DNA of 64,000 nt from Abelmoschus esculentus (GCA_035048815.1 JAUCBN010000037.1:13606001-13670000); one strand, 5' to 3'. Shown: positions 35,588-47,929, numbered from the stretch's first letter. Notes: generated by a model from the sequence alone, not told the origin. Program-made: numbers and translations.

Positions 35588-35757
35588 TTACAAGTCATCA
35601 TGAACCAAAGCCAAAACTGCATCCGGTGGAAACATAAAGATATAAGATAAGAAGTCCAGTTTTTCAAATGAAGGAATGTCACCAAATTGAGCCATTTTGG
35701 CTAAATCATTAGCAACCTTATTCGTTGACTGACGAATATGATAAATTTTGATCTCTC
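35588..35757 (-). mobile_element. LINE relic: terminal RNase H fragment
   Basis: The minus strand reads HIRQSTNKVANDLAKMAQFG and continues to a stop at 35588. The pattern H-R-N-ADxLA is the end of the RNase H domain of plant L1-type LINEs. Upstream the frame is closed by TAA and TGA codons, so only the tail remains. Confidence 0.6.
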
Positions 35758-36599
35758 AAGATTAATCAAGAAACGAACAAACTTCTCTAACCAACGATGC
35801 CAAACCAACTCCTGCAGTCCGTTTAACAAGGATGGACAGAGATTTGTGAAAATTTCTTTTAATACTAATATTCAGAACATTTCTTTTAATAATAGCACGC
35901 TTAACAAGGATGGACAGAGGTTTGCGAAAATTTTTAATTTAAAATTTTAACTTTTCACTAAACTTTTAAACTCTAAACTTAAGATACTTATAATTTTTTT
36001 TATTTTTACCGTCTATATATTTTTCAATATAATATTACTTATCGTACTTGAAAATCTTTTCCAAATCTAAACCAAGTCTACGTTTAGTTCCTCTTTGCGA
36101 ATCCCACCTAATTTACCATTAACAATAAATTCTCATTTTTCATCTGAATTCAGCTTAAATTTATAAAAAACATTATTATTCAAACAAAAACTCCAATTTG
36201 AAAAACGAATTCGAATGATACCAACCAACAAACAAAACAACAATAACGTTTAGAATTTTTATTTTTATTCTAAAAAAAGAGTTTGGTATGAAAAGAGAAA
36301 ACAACTAAGCAGTAAGCAACAACAACCTATGACCAGTCTGTCCCAACAAACAAAACAATACAGAAAAAGAGAAAACCATGACCCCACAAACTCCACTGGT
36401 CTGACTTCATTGTTACTGCTGACAAATCCATTACAATTACAAACTATAGTAACTCCCCTATATTTATATAATCTCAAACTCATTATATAATAAACCAAGC
36501 TTTCCTTTCCCTTTTCTCCTCTGAGTTTGTCTTCAACTCTGTGTTTCTCTTCAGCTCTATCATATAATTGCCATTTGCTGAGAACAGTCTTAAAAAAAC
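35758..36599. other. spacer and AGP promoter
   Basis: Short near-duplicates of GGATGGACAGAG-TTTG-GAAAATTT occur at about 35832 and 35909. TATA-like CTATATTTATATAATC at about 36458 is the best promoter candidate for the arabinogalactan peptide, about 140 bp upstream of its ATG. Confidence 0.4.
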
Positions 36600-36907
36600 A
36601 TGGCAGCCATTCCCTTGAGGATTCTTATGAGTGTTGCTCTTGTTTTTGCCTTCGTCTCGCGCAATGTCGAAGCTCAGTCGGCTGCACCAGCTCCTGCTCC
36701 TACAAGTGATGGTAACTAATCTTGTCTTGTACAAACTGTATTTGGGGTCTTCAGAAATGTTGGAAACTTCTCTTTTACATATGTTCATTTGATTATTTTG
36801 TAGGAACTTCGATTGACCAAGGGATTGCTTACATTCTGATGCTTGTGGCACTGGTGCTCACATACCTCATCCATCCTCTAGACTCATCCTCCTACACCAC
36901 CTTCTGA
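36600..36907 (+). CDS. AGP20: arabinogalactan peptide (AGP16/AGP20 type)
   Basis: Exons 36600-36711 and 36804-36907 give 71 aa. An N-terminal signal peptide (LRILMSVALVFAFVS) is followed by a mature core QSAAPAPAPTSDG whose Ala-Pro repeats are sites for proline hydroxylation and arabinogalactan addition. The remainder, SIDQGIAYILMLVALVLTYL, is the hydrophobic GPI-anchor signal. The mature peptide is only about a dozen residues, tethered to the outer plasma membrane. The intron splits the glycine codon after TSD, as expected. No lesion. Arabidopsis AGP20 lies beside gamma-tubulin and AGP16 beside SPA1, so both names are defensible. Confidence 0.92.
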
Positions 36908-37482
36908 ATTATAGTATTATTTATTTAGGTCACAAATTACTATATGGATATATCTGTCAAGTTTCATTTCCTTTTCTGGGTTCTGGATAATGGGATTGCT
37001 TTTGTTTTGAGAGATTATACGGTTAATATGGATTGGTTGCTGATCATTTACTTATTTATTACTTAATATTTTGCTTCTTCTACTTCTTGATTCTTTGCTT
37101 CCAATATCACTTTTAGAATCCTTTGTGTATTGAACAAGCAAATCAGTTTACTGCAACTCTTAACAGGGAAAAAAAAGAAAAAGAAAAGGTTTCTGTAGTT
37201 CTGTTTCAACTTGCACATTGAATCAGGCTTTGCATTATCTGAAAAAGAATAGGATAAGATACAGCCTGGATTCTCCAGATCATAGAATTATTGAAGAAAT
37301 GTTGCCTGTTTGAGTCTTGAGCATGGGTGCTGAAAAGCTTTTTCAAGGTTGCTTGAAGCAACATGATGGATCTTTTGATGAGGGACCATACATGTGTGTC
37401 ATTATTTTATTTACATCTTTATGCCGGGTAACTGTATTCGGAACATTAAATCGATACTAGTTGCGGCACGAATCCAATTCTT
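36908..37482. other. convergent spacer between AGP and MTM1
   Basis: 3' UTRs of two convergent genes; nothing else was recognised. Confidence 0.45.
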
Positions 37483-40395
37483 TCACTCGTGATCTTCGTG
37501 TCTGTGATGTAAAGTGTACTTGACAACTTCATAAAATGAAACAACTATCCCCACGGAAGGACCGGTGCGACCTACACGAGGACCAAGTCCAGTAAACAGA
37601 CCCTTTATCCTTCCATCCCTGCTCCAAATAACAGTTTTGGGACAATGAGTTAATAATGGAAGTGAATATTCTGAATAACCTCAAATAAGTTAATCTAATA
37701 ATATATTAGGTAGTTGGACTACAAGTTAGAGCAATATGTATTTCCTAAAATTGGCCTCATGCACACACACAACTGCTATGAAATATAAGTTAGCATTGGT
37801 CTTCGAGAGTTAGGTCGTACGAGACTTGGTAATTGTCATTTATTAGATCTGTGCTACTAAGCATTCAACAGCACCTAGAAAAAAGATGCAATATTATCTC
37901 AGGGAAAAGGAATATTGCATACCTCCAAATTTCGCGTAGAGTTTGTCTCGTAGTCATCTTCAGTGACTTGGCTGGATCTTTCTGGAAATCATGAAAGAAA
38001 AGTAAAGAAAAAGATGAACTCATCCAAAGCAGATATCTGAAATACTTGCCCTATTATGGTCAGATATTTAGGCAGCCAGTTTGATCACTTTACTGTGCTT
38101 ATGTGTATGTGACTACATCTGCACCATGTGTGTGGTGGGGGAAAGGGGCAGCAAGGGGTTGATTTGTGACATTCATCCTATCTTAACAGTATTTAAATGC
38201 ATATCAAGTAAAGCTTGACTAGAAAGTCGAGACCTCTATCTGCCGTCGGGTCTTTACGACATCTAGGGGACAGGTACTAGCAGCTGCAATGCTTCCTGCG
38301 GCAAAACCAGCGGCAAAATTTGCCCCAAGGATGCTACCTGCACCAGCTTCATCATCCACTGAAGCAAGCAGTTTTCTCCTGATCTGAAAAGTGAGAAACC
38401 AGAATTAAGTTGAATGTAAAGCTAGCATCAAACATATTTAGAAATTAAGAAGAAAATGAAGTCTCACCGGCTCAAGAGTTGCCCAACAGATTGCAGAGAA
38501 AGGCACATCACGAGCAAGTTGTGAACTAAGGCCAGTCCATAAGATGCGATAGCTCTGTACTGTTATGAAGAATATGTCAGCAACAGTGACCATCTTGGGT
38601 AGTTTAATCGAACTTTCTCATTCAAGGCCAAACAGGAATTTTTTGAGCAGAGAGCAAGCAATCCAATGGTTAACTTACAGTTTTGAATGCAATTTGTGCT
38701 TTTCACTGGGTTGATGACTCCAACTAATGTCTTCCATACGCCTGCAGGCTTCATACCATCTTTAGTTTCTTTAAATGCCTGGTAATAAATTAAAGATTCA
38801 TAATGTTGAACTTCATTCATTTCTACATAATTCGAGGATTATTATAGTAACATCCGGTTAAATTAGAAGAGGCACAAAAGACACTAAACCTGCATGCGGG
38901 TCCTCGCCAGTTCAACAGGATAACAAGTTATGCAAGCTAAAGATCGCGCAAATGTGCCTGCAACTAATGGAACATATGGTGTCAAGGTTGGAGCATTATT
39001 AGTTGTGAATTGCTCCATTGAATTGCGGAAAATGTCATAGCAAGGCATGTAAATGCCAACCTGATAGACAGAAGAAAAAGATTCCATGAGCCAAAAGAAT
39101 TAAGCACATAAAAATGCTTCCTCAAACCAATGCATGGGATCAAAACATGCAAAGCAGGGCAGCCATAGAAGTGAAGGGGAAGTTCTGAGGGAGAAAAAAA
39201 AGATATTTACAGTCGGCACGGCCAATGCTAAACTTGCATTTGTTCCTCTCCACAGTCTGGCAAACCCTTCCTGCAAACATTCACTCCACAGAACCGCCAA
39301 AAATAAGAGATTGTCTGTGCATTGACATATGAACGAGATAATACATGTGTATGTATAAGCAGTTTATAATGCATATAAAATCAACGTTTAAGGCTGTGTT
39401 TCTGGTTGCTGTTGCGGTGGGAAACGGGAGTTCACTGGCAACAACAACCCAAACAACCCACATCTGGCTCTACACGCCCATTCATCAACCGGTTTGGGAC
39501 TTCAACGGCAAACAAAGCCTAAATGATTATACGATTAACCATAATTCTGTTACCTGTGCCGAAGAAATACATCCCATTTATTTAAAGAAAAAACATTACT
39601 TCATCAAGCACTCGTAGAACAAGTCGAATATAGTAATTAGCAAGTGCAAAAACAACCAACCTGACGAATGACCTTGTAGAAAACATCAAGCGTGCAGGTG
39701 TACCGATTACACTCAGGGGTGCATAATGGTTTAGAACTAAGAACTGAACGCGAACATGATTGAGAGCTTCTCATATCTGGGAACGTCTAAAACAGAAGAA
39801 CCATGGACGATAGGCAAGAATAAGAGCAATGGAGCAGAATTAAGCACAAAATAAGTTAAAGAATCACATAAACTGCTACAAGAAATTGTCTAAAACATAT
39901 TGATACTGAAAAACATGGAAAGTAATGAAATTGATGAATACCGTATTTGCTTCAAAACATGTCTTGTAAGGAACACCAGCAGCCTGTGCTTGCAACCTTG
40001 TCTGGATGTCACCGAAAAACAATTAGTTTTTAGGAAAAATTGATTAATTCCAAGCATTGGGTTTCCTTTTTCATGTTGCAAAAAGGCAAAATGCTTTAAA
40101 TTTATTTAAATAAAATGAAAAAGTCTAATATTTTACATCAAAGAACAAAAAAAACAGATACCTTGGCGACATCAAGAGGATTAACGATGACGGCAGAGAT
40201 AAAAGCGGCTCCGGCGGCAGACAAAGCCCTCTCTCCGAAGCTCAAATTGGCGTCGGTAACGGCTTTGGAGTCCAGGGATGTGGAATCATCGTGGGCAGTT
40301 TTTAACATGTTCTCAACGTTTCCTTCAAAATCAACTCTTGTAGCCGATGCTGCGGTTATCCATGAAGGATGAAGCCCCTGTCTTGAGCTTACCAT
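37483..40395 (-). CDS. MTM1: MTM1-type mitochondrial carrier
   Basis: Ten exons in coding order: 40162-40395, 39942-40001, 39661-39786, 39211-39270, 38890-39060, 38679-38778, 38468-38559, 38234-38383, 37923-37981, 37483-37618 (1,188 nt, 395 aa; Arabidopsis MTM1 is about 413 aa). MTM1 carriers of the inner membrane are linked in yeast to manganese loading of Sod2, and more recently to pyridoxal-phosphate or glutathione transport; the substrate in plants is unsettled. Three mitochondrial carrier signatures are visible: NPLDVAKTRLQ (residue 72 on), YPVELARTRMQ (about 206) and CPLDVVKTRRQ (about 319). The family-specific CTPECNRY segment is present. Exon 7 uses the acceptor CATAACAG at 38560, which restores LQSYRILWTGL. 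No lesion was seen. Confidence 0.92.
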
Positions 40396-42280
40396 CTCTC
40401 TACTTCTTTCAGAAAATCAAGATTTCATAGGAAAGACGAAGAAAAAAGAGAAACCCCCAAGAAATGTGGGAAGTAGGACAACTTATTGGAAGATTCGTTA
40501 GCTTTAATAGTTTCTTTTTCTTCCAGGGCTTTCCTTCTCCTTTTCAATTATTACCCTAAAAATCCATGGCAACAGAAAGTCAGATCTTTGCATGGTGACG
40601 ACTGAAGCGGTGGTTGGCTACGCAATGTGATTCGTGGCGTGGAATTAAGGGCGCCAACCGAGTCGGGAAAGGCCGATCCTTTTTTCTTTGCAGGAAAAAC
40701 AAAGAAACTTAAAGTTCTGGTCCTATAGGAACTTATCGGCCCAATATTGAGCTGACTCAGACATATTATCTCCAAGTAAGACCAAAATATTTGCTGACAG
40801 GGATGGATACATTATTTTAATATTTTAATTAGTTTTTTTATAAAATAATATCTAATATTATATTTTAGTTTTGATAATTTATCATTAATTTAAAAATAAA
40901 CCTTAACGTTAAGTATTATTTTATAAAATAAAATATTAGAGTATCAAAATAATAACGTAGATAAAGTATTTGATAGATGGTTTTTTTATCTTTTAAAACC
41001 TACCAGAGTAAATTATTAAAATTAAATTATAATTTTTTATTTTTATAATTTAATTATTTTTTAAAATCTTTATTATTTTAAAAAAATCCACCGCACTCAT
41101 AGCCCTGCACTTCACAACGTTGTAAGTATTGTCTTCCCGGTGATGGATCCAGAATAGTTGTCGAGAATGAATACAAGATAAAATATATTTTAAAATAGAC
41201 ACAAATTATAATTTTTTTTAAATTTTAGGTTGATATAAATTATAAATTTAAAAATTAATTTATAAAAAATTATAAAAAATTCCCCATTATCATCCTTGAT
41301 CAGCCTTAAGGCAAATCTGTAGTGAATAAATATTTTTTTAATATATTATTTTGATTACGTAATATTCTAATCTTTTAATAAAATACACATACATTATGTA
41401 TATATATAGGTAAGCCAGTGAACGAATCTAATAAGATATTTTTTTTATAAAAAATTTAAGGGTTTAACTAAAATTTTAATAATTTTTGAGAGATTTAAAA
41501 AAATTAAATGAGAAAAAAATATAATTTAAAATATTTAAAATTGTGAAGTTTAATATAAATTTTCAAAAATTTTAAGAGGACAAATTAATTATTTTTATAA
41601 ATTTTAAGGACAAAATTTAAGAAAAATCATAGTCTCTTAGAGCATCCGTCCCTGAACCTAAACCTAGATTTTCTCTTGTACCTCTATGCAGCCTTCTTTT
41701 ATTTTTATTTTTTATTTGTTGGCGATGATATTGATTTTAGTATTAATTGTTAACCGATAGTGTTTATTATTTTTCTTACTTTTTATATATAATGTTGTCC
41801 TTTTTTTGAGTTTTTTATTTTTTTTTATTTTAATTAGTGTCTTTGTTCTTATGATATTTTTTTTATCTTTTTATGTCACGATTCTTCTATAGTTTGATAC
41901 GATTTTCACATGCTTTAACAATTGTTTGGCGTTTGTATAAAGATTCTCATGGTACTTATTTTTTAATTCGAGTTTTTTTATCTTCTTTGATGATTATTTG
42001 TTAATATAATTAGAACTATATAATAGAGTCTTATATTTTGATTCGCTTATCACTAATTTTTCATCACGTAAAATGTTTTGTTGGAATAGGGATAAAAAAT
42101 TCATAATCTTATTTCTTTTGGGAAAACTAAAGTAATCATCAAGTTATCATCTTTTTTCTATTTTGATCATCTACCTAATTTTTTTTATCAAAATCATCCC
42201 TCTAGTTATAGAACCATTTTTTTAGATTCAAAGAGTATAACTTAAATATTTATTTAATTAAAGTTTAACTAAATCTCAAG
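40396..42280. other. MTM1 upstream flank and AT-rich spacer
   Basis: 40396-40800 holds the likely promoter and leader of MTM1. The rest is AT-rich with no gene seen. Confidence 0.4.
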
Positions 42281-42372
42281 CCTAGCTCAATAGTTAGGCA
42301 TTGTACCCTTGTGCAAGGGGTCTCTAGTTTGATTTTGCTTACATACATGCACTTGAGATTTTTTTATTTTTT
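42281..42372 (+). mobile_element. tRNA-derived SINE relic, second family
   Basis: Box A (TAGCTCAATAGTTAGGCA), a tRNA-like middle (GTACCCTTGTGCAAGGGG), box B (GGTCTCTAGTTTGATTTTG) and a T-rich 3' tail follow in the order and spacing of a tRNA gene. It differs from the SINE relics at 3240 and 28535. Confidence 0.55.
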
Positions 42373-43567
42373 TTATTTTACTTACATAATCTTAAAGTAC
42401 TCACCGAAAAGTACAAATCATTGAATTATTTTAATATATAAAAAGTAAGAAAACGTCTTGGTTAACTTCACGAACAATCAACTCACATAATGTTGTGTAA
42501 CAAGATTCAATTATAACATGCATAAGATTGTAATCGTTTTTAATATCAACATGTCACAAAGACAGACAAAAAACATGTCATAACGATAGAATTTTATTTT
42601 ACTAAAACAAAAAATAAAAATCACCATCTATAAATAATTAAAATTATCGTTATTAACTTTAAAATATTAAAAAATTATTTGAAAACACTCTATTAAAAAG
42701 AATCAGTATGAGAGTATAAGAAAATATCATCATCTTCATGGATATAATTGTGCAGGTTTTGAGTAAAGCCTGTGATTTTATTTGTCAGCCGTCAACATTA
42801 ACGGAAAGCAAAAAGATGAGAGACAACATAAATTATGATTGGGACCAAAAAGGAGAAAAATGAGATGAGTACTTGGAACAAGGGAAAAATTGAAGGAAAT
42901 GGGGGTCCATTGGACACAATGAAACACCAAACACATGGGGTTGGTTAGGATCAAGATCAATAAGCTCCGATTTGAGAAATTATATCGTAAAATTTTTATT
43001 ATGTCATTTATAATTTTATTCACTAAAATTTAATAATTTATTTTTTATTATTAATCTATTTATAATTATTTTTTGCAATTGTTTACTTTCTATTTATATA
43101 GCATAAAAAAATAAATATTTATATTTAAAAAATATGACACTAAAAAAAATGAAGTATCTGAATGTTAGTAGATGACGCCATAGATGACGTGATAGAAAAG
43201 GTTCCTATTATATTAATATATTAATAGAATAAAAAAAGAAATATATGACCCGTAAAATAAAATAACATGAATATTTTTATTCATTCGATCAATTAATACA
43301 TAATAATAGTAATAATATATTTTTACTACATTTTTTTCTTCTTCCATGTGATGCAACAGAGATTTTGTGGGCCAACCTGTTTTTTCTAAGCAACAACATA
43401 AGAAACCGTACCCTTAGATTACAGCAAATGCACAGGTGGGCTAAAGCCCAATAAGATGGGGACTGAAAGAGAAAAGAAAAACACCACGTGCCATTCACGT
43501 GTTCAGATGAGTCAAAAAAACTCAGAAATCAATCAATGTACTAAAATCTTATTCTTCTGTCACTTTA
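42373..43567. other. intergenic spacer
   Basis: AT-rich. Two CACGTG cores lie at about 43483 and 43495. No gene is nearby on either strand, so their relevance is unknown. Confidence 0.35.
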
Positions 43568-44046
43568 GGGTAAATTACAAACACAGGTCACTAAGTTATT
43601 TGTTATATTTGGGTTATATAATTATTAAAAGTTATATTTAAGTCACTGATTTATAAGTAATGTTATATTTGGGTCATCAAATTATTAAAGATTCTATTTT
43701 GATCACTCAATTCTGGGTAAGTTACGATTCTTCACCCTTCATATTTTTAAAAATATATCAATTTTATTATTTTTCTTTCAAATCACTTGTATACTCGTGT
43801 TAACATTAGAGTATTTCATTTAAAATTATTAATTAATTTAATATACGAACTGATAAAAAAATTAAATATGAAGAGTGACCCAAATATAACCTTACCAAAA
43901 ATTGAGTGATACAAATATAACATTTATTAATTGAGTGACCCATATATAACCTTACTCATAATTAAGTGACTTAAACATAACTTTTAATAATTGAGTGACC
44001 AAATATAATTCTACCCATAAATATTGACCTCCGTTATAATTTACCC
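43568..44046. mobile_element. Mutator-like fold-back MITE, copy 2 (479 bp)
   Basis: Begins GGGTAAATTAC and ends ATAATTTACCC, with inverted arms of GGGTCACT-type units as in copy 1 at 1222-1700 and exactly the same length. The flanks GTCACTTTA (43559-43567) and TTCACTTTA (44047-44055) match at 8 of 9 positions, a 9-bp target duplication. Confidence 0.8.
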
Positions 44047-44974
44047 TTCACTTTATCATACAACTTTCACGTTCCTAATCCTCTCGTCCTTCTTCCCTTC
44101 AACTTTTTAGAGACCTATTTGTTTCTTCTTTACTTGAATGCAAAATGTTATCCCTAAAAACTGTGTCGCACGTTGCATGAACACCGCCCTTAATCCGTGT
44201 TACGTAAATAATTAAATATCAAGATTCAAACCTACATAAAATAAAATAATTGATTTTTTTTTTCATAATGTAACGTGTTTTATCATTAAACCGTGACTCG
44301 CGACCAGCTAGTGTAAGAAGTGTTTGAACGTATTTAACAACTTTGTCTTTGGATGTTGCACTTGCATGCAGCTATATACGAGCTGGTTGGCTTCACCATG
44401 GCGAGTATTCCCATTTCTCTCCGATCTCTTGATGACTGTATTAGGTATTGCCGAATTGAATTCTGACGACTACTGGTTCTGTCCATGAAACATAGACAGA
44501 CAAAAGATCAGAGGTAGGGCAGCTGAAGCCGACAAAAAGCAACAACTTGATGCTGTAGGATATAACAACAGGGACCAACCCGCCATCCTTTTCTTTTCTG
44601 ATGCATCTTTATTAGTTACAAGTTGCAAGCTATTACTGACATATTATCCCGTTTTAATGAATCGAAAGATATTAATCTTATATTTAAAATATAAAACGAT
44701 AACGTTATATATCTCTATCGAATACGTCTAATTCTATAATAAGTCGAGTTTCATTGTAATAGTTAAAAGAGAATGGAAGTACAAACCACAATCCAAAATC
44801 GTCTCAAATCACATCACAAATTCAACAACCTTCGCATGCGGAAGTGATGATGTGAAAATTCATAGCTAAAGCATGTTCTAGTAATGTCAAATGTGTGGCT
44901 TATAGGAAAGTGTCATGTCATAAATTAAGCTTCTTCTTCAGAGATTTTGGCGTGTAACATCTTTACGAACAGTG

Positions 44975-45415
44975 GGTTCTGTTTTAGACAGTCGCGTAAT
45001 AGGAGTGACCTTATAGGGCTTCCGAAAAAGAAGATATTAAATTTTGATAAATTACATTCATTAGATGATGTTAATTTCGAAATTCATTGAAATTTTTTGA
45101 AAACGCTATTAAGAAAGATGAGTTATAATTTTGTTAAAATGTTATAATTATTTCTTAAATAAAACAATTGATTATAGAATCTTATTGATTATTACTATTA
45201 CTATTGGTTTAGTAGAACTAGTGAAGTTTTGAACAGACGCGATAGAAACGATTCCACAAGGGCCCCTAGAAAGGACATTTGTTTCTAAGGGCTACAATTT
45301 TATAACTAGTGGAGGTCATGAAAAATTACTTTTAAGGACCGTATTTTAATAAATTGCACAGGATCTCTAAAATCTTTAAACCGCCCCTGTTTACGACGCA
45401 GTTAAAATAAATAGA
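44975..45415 (-). repeat. dispersed repeat, copy B, without the MITE
   Basis: Reverse-complement match to 1985-2600 through the landmark stretches AAACAAATGTCC, ACTAGTTCTACTAAACC and AATAATCAATAAGATTCT. It lacks the 203-bp hairpin MITE present in copy A. Confidence 0.65.
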
Positions 45416-46611
45416 TTTTATATAAAATTTTATACAAATAATAATAATTTAGACGAGTTGAATTGAAATGGTTAAAAACTAGAGGTTCTCCTAACTTAAG
45501 CTAGCAGACAAATATGTAACCTACAAAAGCCACATGCCAAACAATGTCTTAATTTGGTAATACCAACATATATAGTAATATTTTGTCCATTATTTAATAA
45601 TGTTTGCATGAGTGGCTCAGGCGTTATGTTTGCGGCATTTCACCAGCTCAGCATCACTCGGTCGAATGCATGTTTTTAGAACATTACAGGCATCAAAGAC
45701 ACACCAAGAAGATTAAGGACCATGCATTTAATTTAAACCAGAAGGAAGAAGAATTGCAGATCAAGATTCAATTATGGACAGAAATTAGCTGTAGGTTTTG
45801 AAACCACTTTTTCTGCTATCTTTATACATAAATCCCAAAAAAGCCTGTAATTTTATAAATCAAGAAATATCTTTTTGGAGCAAAACTTTTGACTAGGAGC
45901 TTTCAAAAAACGATGCCGCTCTACAGCTGCCGGAGACCGAAAGCACGCCGAGATGTATCGCTATTGCCGGTGGTTGGCTGACACTAATTTCATGATCATA
46001 TTCATTCATGGTAGCATAAACTTAGCTGTGACAAGCGGAAATTTAGACCACGAGAACTGGGAAGTGAAAGTAACTGAGGAGCACTATTTTTAGGCTATCA
46101 AACTGTGAGATTTCCGACAGGTTCTTTAAATGTTTTCCTTGTTTGATTGAATGGACACAAGGAAAACCAAACAGTGGAACATGTGACCCGAGATCGGAAG
46201 CCATTGCTTAAAAAGAAACCCAGAAACAAAAAAGATTTTATGTCTAAGGTGGCGAACCGTCGAACATGGAGGCCCCCAGTTTTAGCTTGAACTTGGCAGC
46301 CTTTCCCAATGCCCATATTAAAGATGGACGATACAAAACAGTGAAGAAAAATAAAATGAAATAAAAATATCTCACCCACTCCCATCAAATACACAGATTT
46401 AAAACTAAAAGAGTTGAAGAAACAACAAAAATTCAGATCATAATACCGACATACACGATAAAAAAGCAAGAATTTACATGTTTTTCTTCGTGTTCCTTCA
46501 CACACTGTACTAGAGAAACACACCCACTAAAAGAAAACTGGAAAAAAATGTGTCCAAAATCCCACTCGGAATTTACCATCAGCGTTGTATCCAGGAGGAA
46601 TGACACTGATT
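45416..46611. other. spacer and CRF 3' flank
   Basis: Open stretches at 45604-45801 and about 45905-46092 (+) do not match any family I know and lack coding support. The part near 46100-46611 is likely 3' UTR and flank of the CRF gene. Confidence 0.35.
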
Positions 46612-47547
46612 TTAATAGTAATTATCGACATCCCATGTACAGGAACCGAAATCGACGTCTAGTTTAAGAGAAATATCAGTGTAATCATGTTCGAAACGGT
46701 GTTCTGGTAACCTCATTTCTTCATACAATATAGGTTCAAGATTGTCGGAATTGAAGTAGTCGTATAAAACATACGGATCTGGTAATAAATACTCATCCGA
46801 TAAGTTACTCGGTTCTATTCGGACATCGTCGAGGGGTGTCCACTGAGTTTCGGTCTGATCCGACGAGTCTTTGGAGTGCGTTTGGAGTTCAGCTTCTTCG
46901 TTGGTCTGGAATCTGAGAACCGATTTAGGTGAACAGAGAGACTGGGAATCTTGAGCTGAGTCATACCCAGAAACCGTTTCGAGATCAATCGCCGGTGGAG
47001 ATGGTGAAGGTTTTTCCGGTGGTTTCGCAAAGTTTGTGATAGCTTCATGTCCTTTCATCCGAATCGCGGCTTGATCATACACCAAGGCAGCTTCCTCGGC
47101 GGTATCATAAGTACCAAGCCAGACCCTGTTTCGATTCGTGGGGTCTCTGATCTCAGCCGCCCATCTCCCCCACGGCCTTTGTCGAACGCCACGGTACTTG
47201 ACGCCGTTGGATAAACATTGCTGCTGCTGCTGCTGCTGTTGTTTCATAGATTTCACATTTACCTGATTGCTTTTATTACCCATTTGCCTATTTTGCTTAT
47301 TTCCTGGATTCGAACAATCTTCGATCCTGATTTCATTTATATGCCTTTTCATCCTACGATGCCTCACCCCTTCACATTCATCGCCGGAAGAATCCGTGGC
47401 ATCCCCGTCGGTGACACAAATCCTGACAATTCTAGGGGCTTTAGCTTTGGATTCCATCGGAAACCACTTGCTCGACGGCTTCACCAGTTTACTGGTTACA
47501 GTTTTTTGCTCTGTATATTTCACTGTGAACCGACTGGTTGGCTTCAT
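46612..47547 (-). CDS. CRF5: cytokinin response factor (AP2/ERF, CRF5/CRF6 type)
   Basis: An intronless 311-aa transcription factor. The N-terminal CRF domain (APRIVRICVTDGDATDSSGD, residues about 35-54) mediates CRF-CRF and CRF-AHP contacts. A polyglutamine run (about 8 Q, CAG/CAA codons) leads into one AP2 domain, residues about 118-178 (YRGVRQRPWGRWAAEIRDP, VWLGTYDTAEEAALVYDQAA), which binds GCC-box-like DNA. Just after it lies the CRF-type SPKSVL motif, then an acidic C-terminus (DVDFGSCTWDVDNYY) fit for activation. The start is the ATG at 47547; two further codons upstream are not ATG. CRFs act downstream of cytokinin two-component signalling and in stress and senescence. The position beside an MTM1-like carrier and an AGP favours CRF5/CRF6 over CRF4. 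Confidence 0.9.
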   Translation of the reverse strand: MKPTSRFTVKYTEQKTVTSKLVKPSSKWFPMESKAKAPRIVRICVTDGDATDSSGDECEGVRHRRMKRHINEIRIEDCSNPGNKQNRQMGNKSNQVNVKSMKQQQQQQQQCLSNGVKYRGVRQRPWGRWAAEIRDPTNRNRVWLGTYDTAEEAALVYDQAAIRMKGHEAITNFAKPPEKPSPSPPAIDLETVSGYDSAQDSQSLCSPKSVLRFQTNEEAELQTHSKDSSDQTETQWTPLDDVRIEPSNLSDEYLLPDPYVLYDYFNSDNLEPILYEEMRLPEHRFEHDYTDISLKLDVDFGSCTWDVDNYY

Positions 47548-47719
47548 CTTCAAACCAGTATCATCAAAACTGGGTTTTTAAAAACCAGAAAACGAGAGAG
47601 AAATCTGTCAAGAAACGATCTTTTTGAAATCCAATTGCTTGGAGAGTAAGGATCGAGAGAGGAGAGATAAACAGGAGAGTTTCAGTTGCTGAGGAGAGTC
47701 AAAATGGCAAGAATCGCTG

Positions 47720-47726
47720 TTTTATA
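47720..47726 (-). promoter_or_regulatory. TATA box of CRF gene
   Basis: On the minus strand CTCCTATAAAACAGCG lies about 175 bp upstream of the ATG, leaving a leader of about 140 bp. Confidence 0.6.
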
Positions 47727-47906
47727 GGAGTATCTTGAATAAAACTACTTTATTAGAAACAAGATTTTTTTCCCTTTTTTTAATATTAAATTATAAAAAA
47801 AATTATATATTATTAATATAAAAAGGTTAAGAAAATAGAGATGGTTACAAAACCAGGGATTCCGGTCTACACCGGAGATCCCGAACGGTTCACCGCGTCT
47901 CTTTGT

Positions 47907-47916
47907 GACACGTGTC
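47907..47916. promoter_or_regulatory. ABRE/G-box palindrome upstream of CRF
   Basis: GACACGTGTC, a perfect 10-bp palindrome containing the ACGTG core, lies about 360 bp upstream of the CRF start codon. ABF/AREB bZIP factors bind such sites, which would fit stress or abscisic acid control. Confidence 0.5.
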
Positions 47917-47929
47917 CTAAAGCTCCCTC

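Noticed and set aside
42281..42372. Functional tRNA gene
   Set aside because: Box A and B are present but stems do not pair well and no anticodon arm or terminator is clear; SINE relic is the better reading.
45905..46092. Open stretch reading RYCRWLADTNFMIIFIHG
   Set aside because: Looks protein-like but I know no family with it; it lacks a convincing start and neighbours.
46098..46523. 141-codon minus-strand ORF downstream of CRF
   Set aside because: Phe/Cys-rich with no domain; lies in the likely CRF 3' UTR.
47218..47649. 143-codon plus-strand ORF opposite CRF
   Set aside because: Antisense shadow of the CRF frame; its leucine run is the reverse of the polyglutamine codons.
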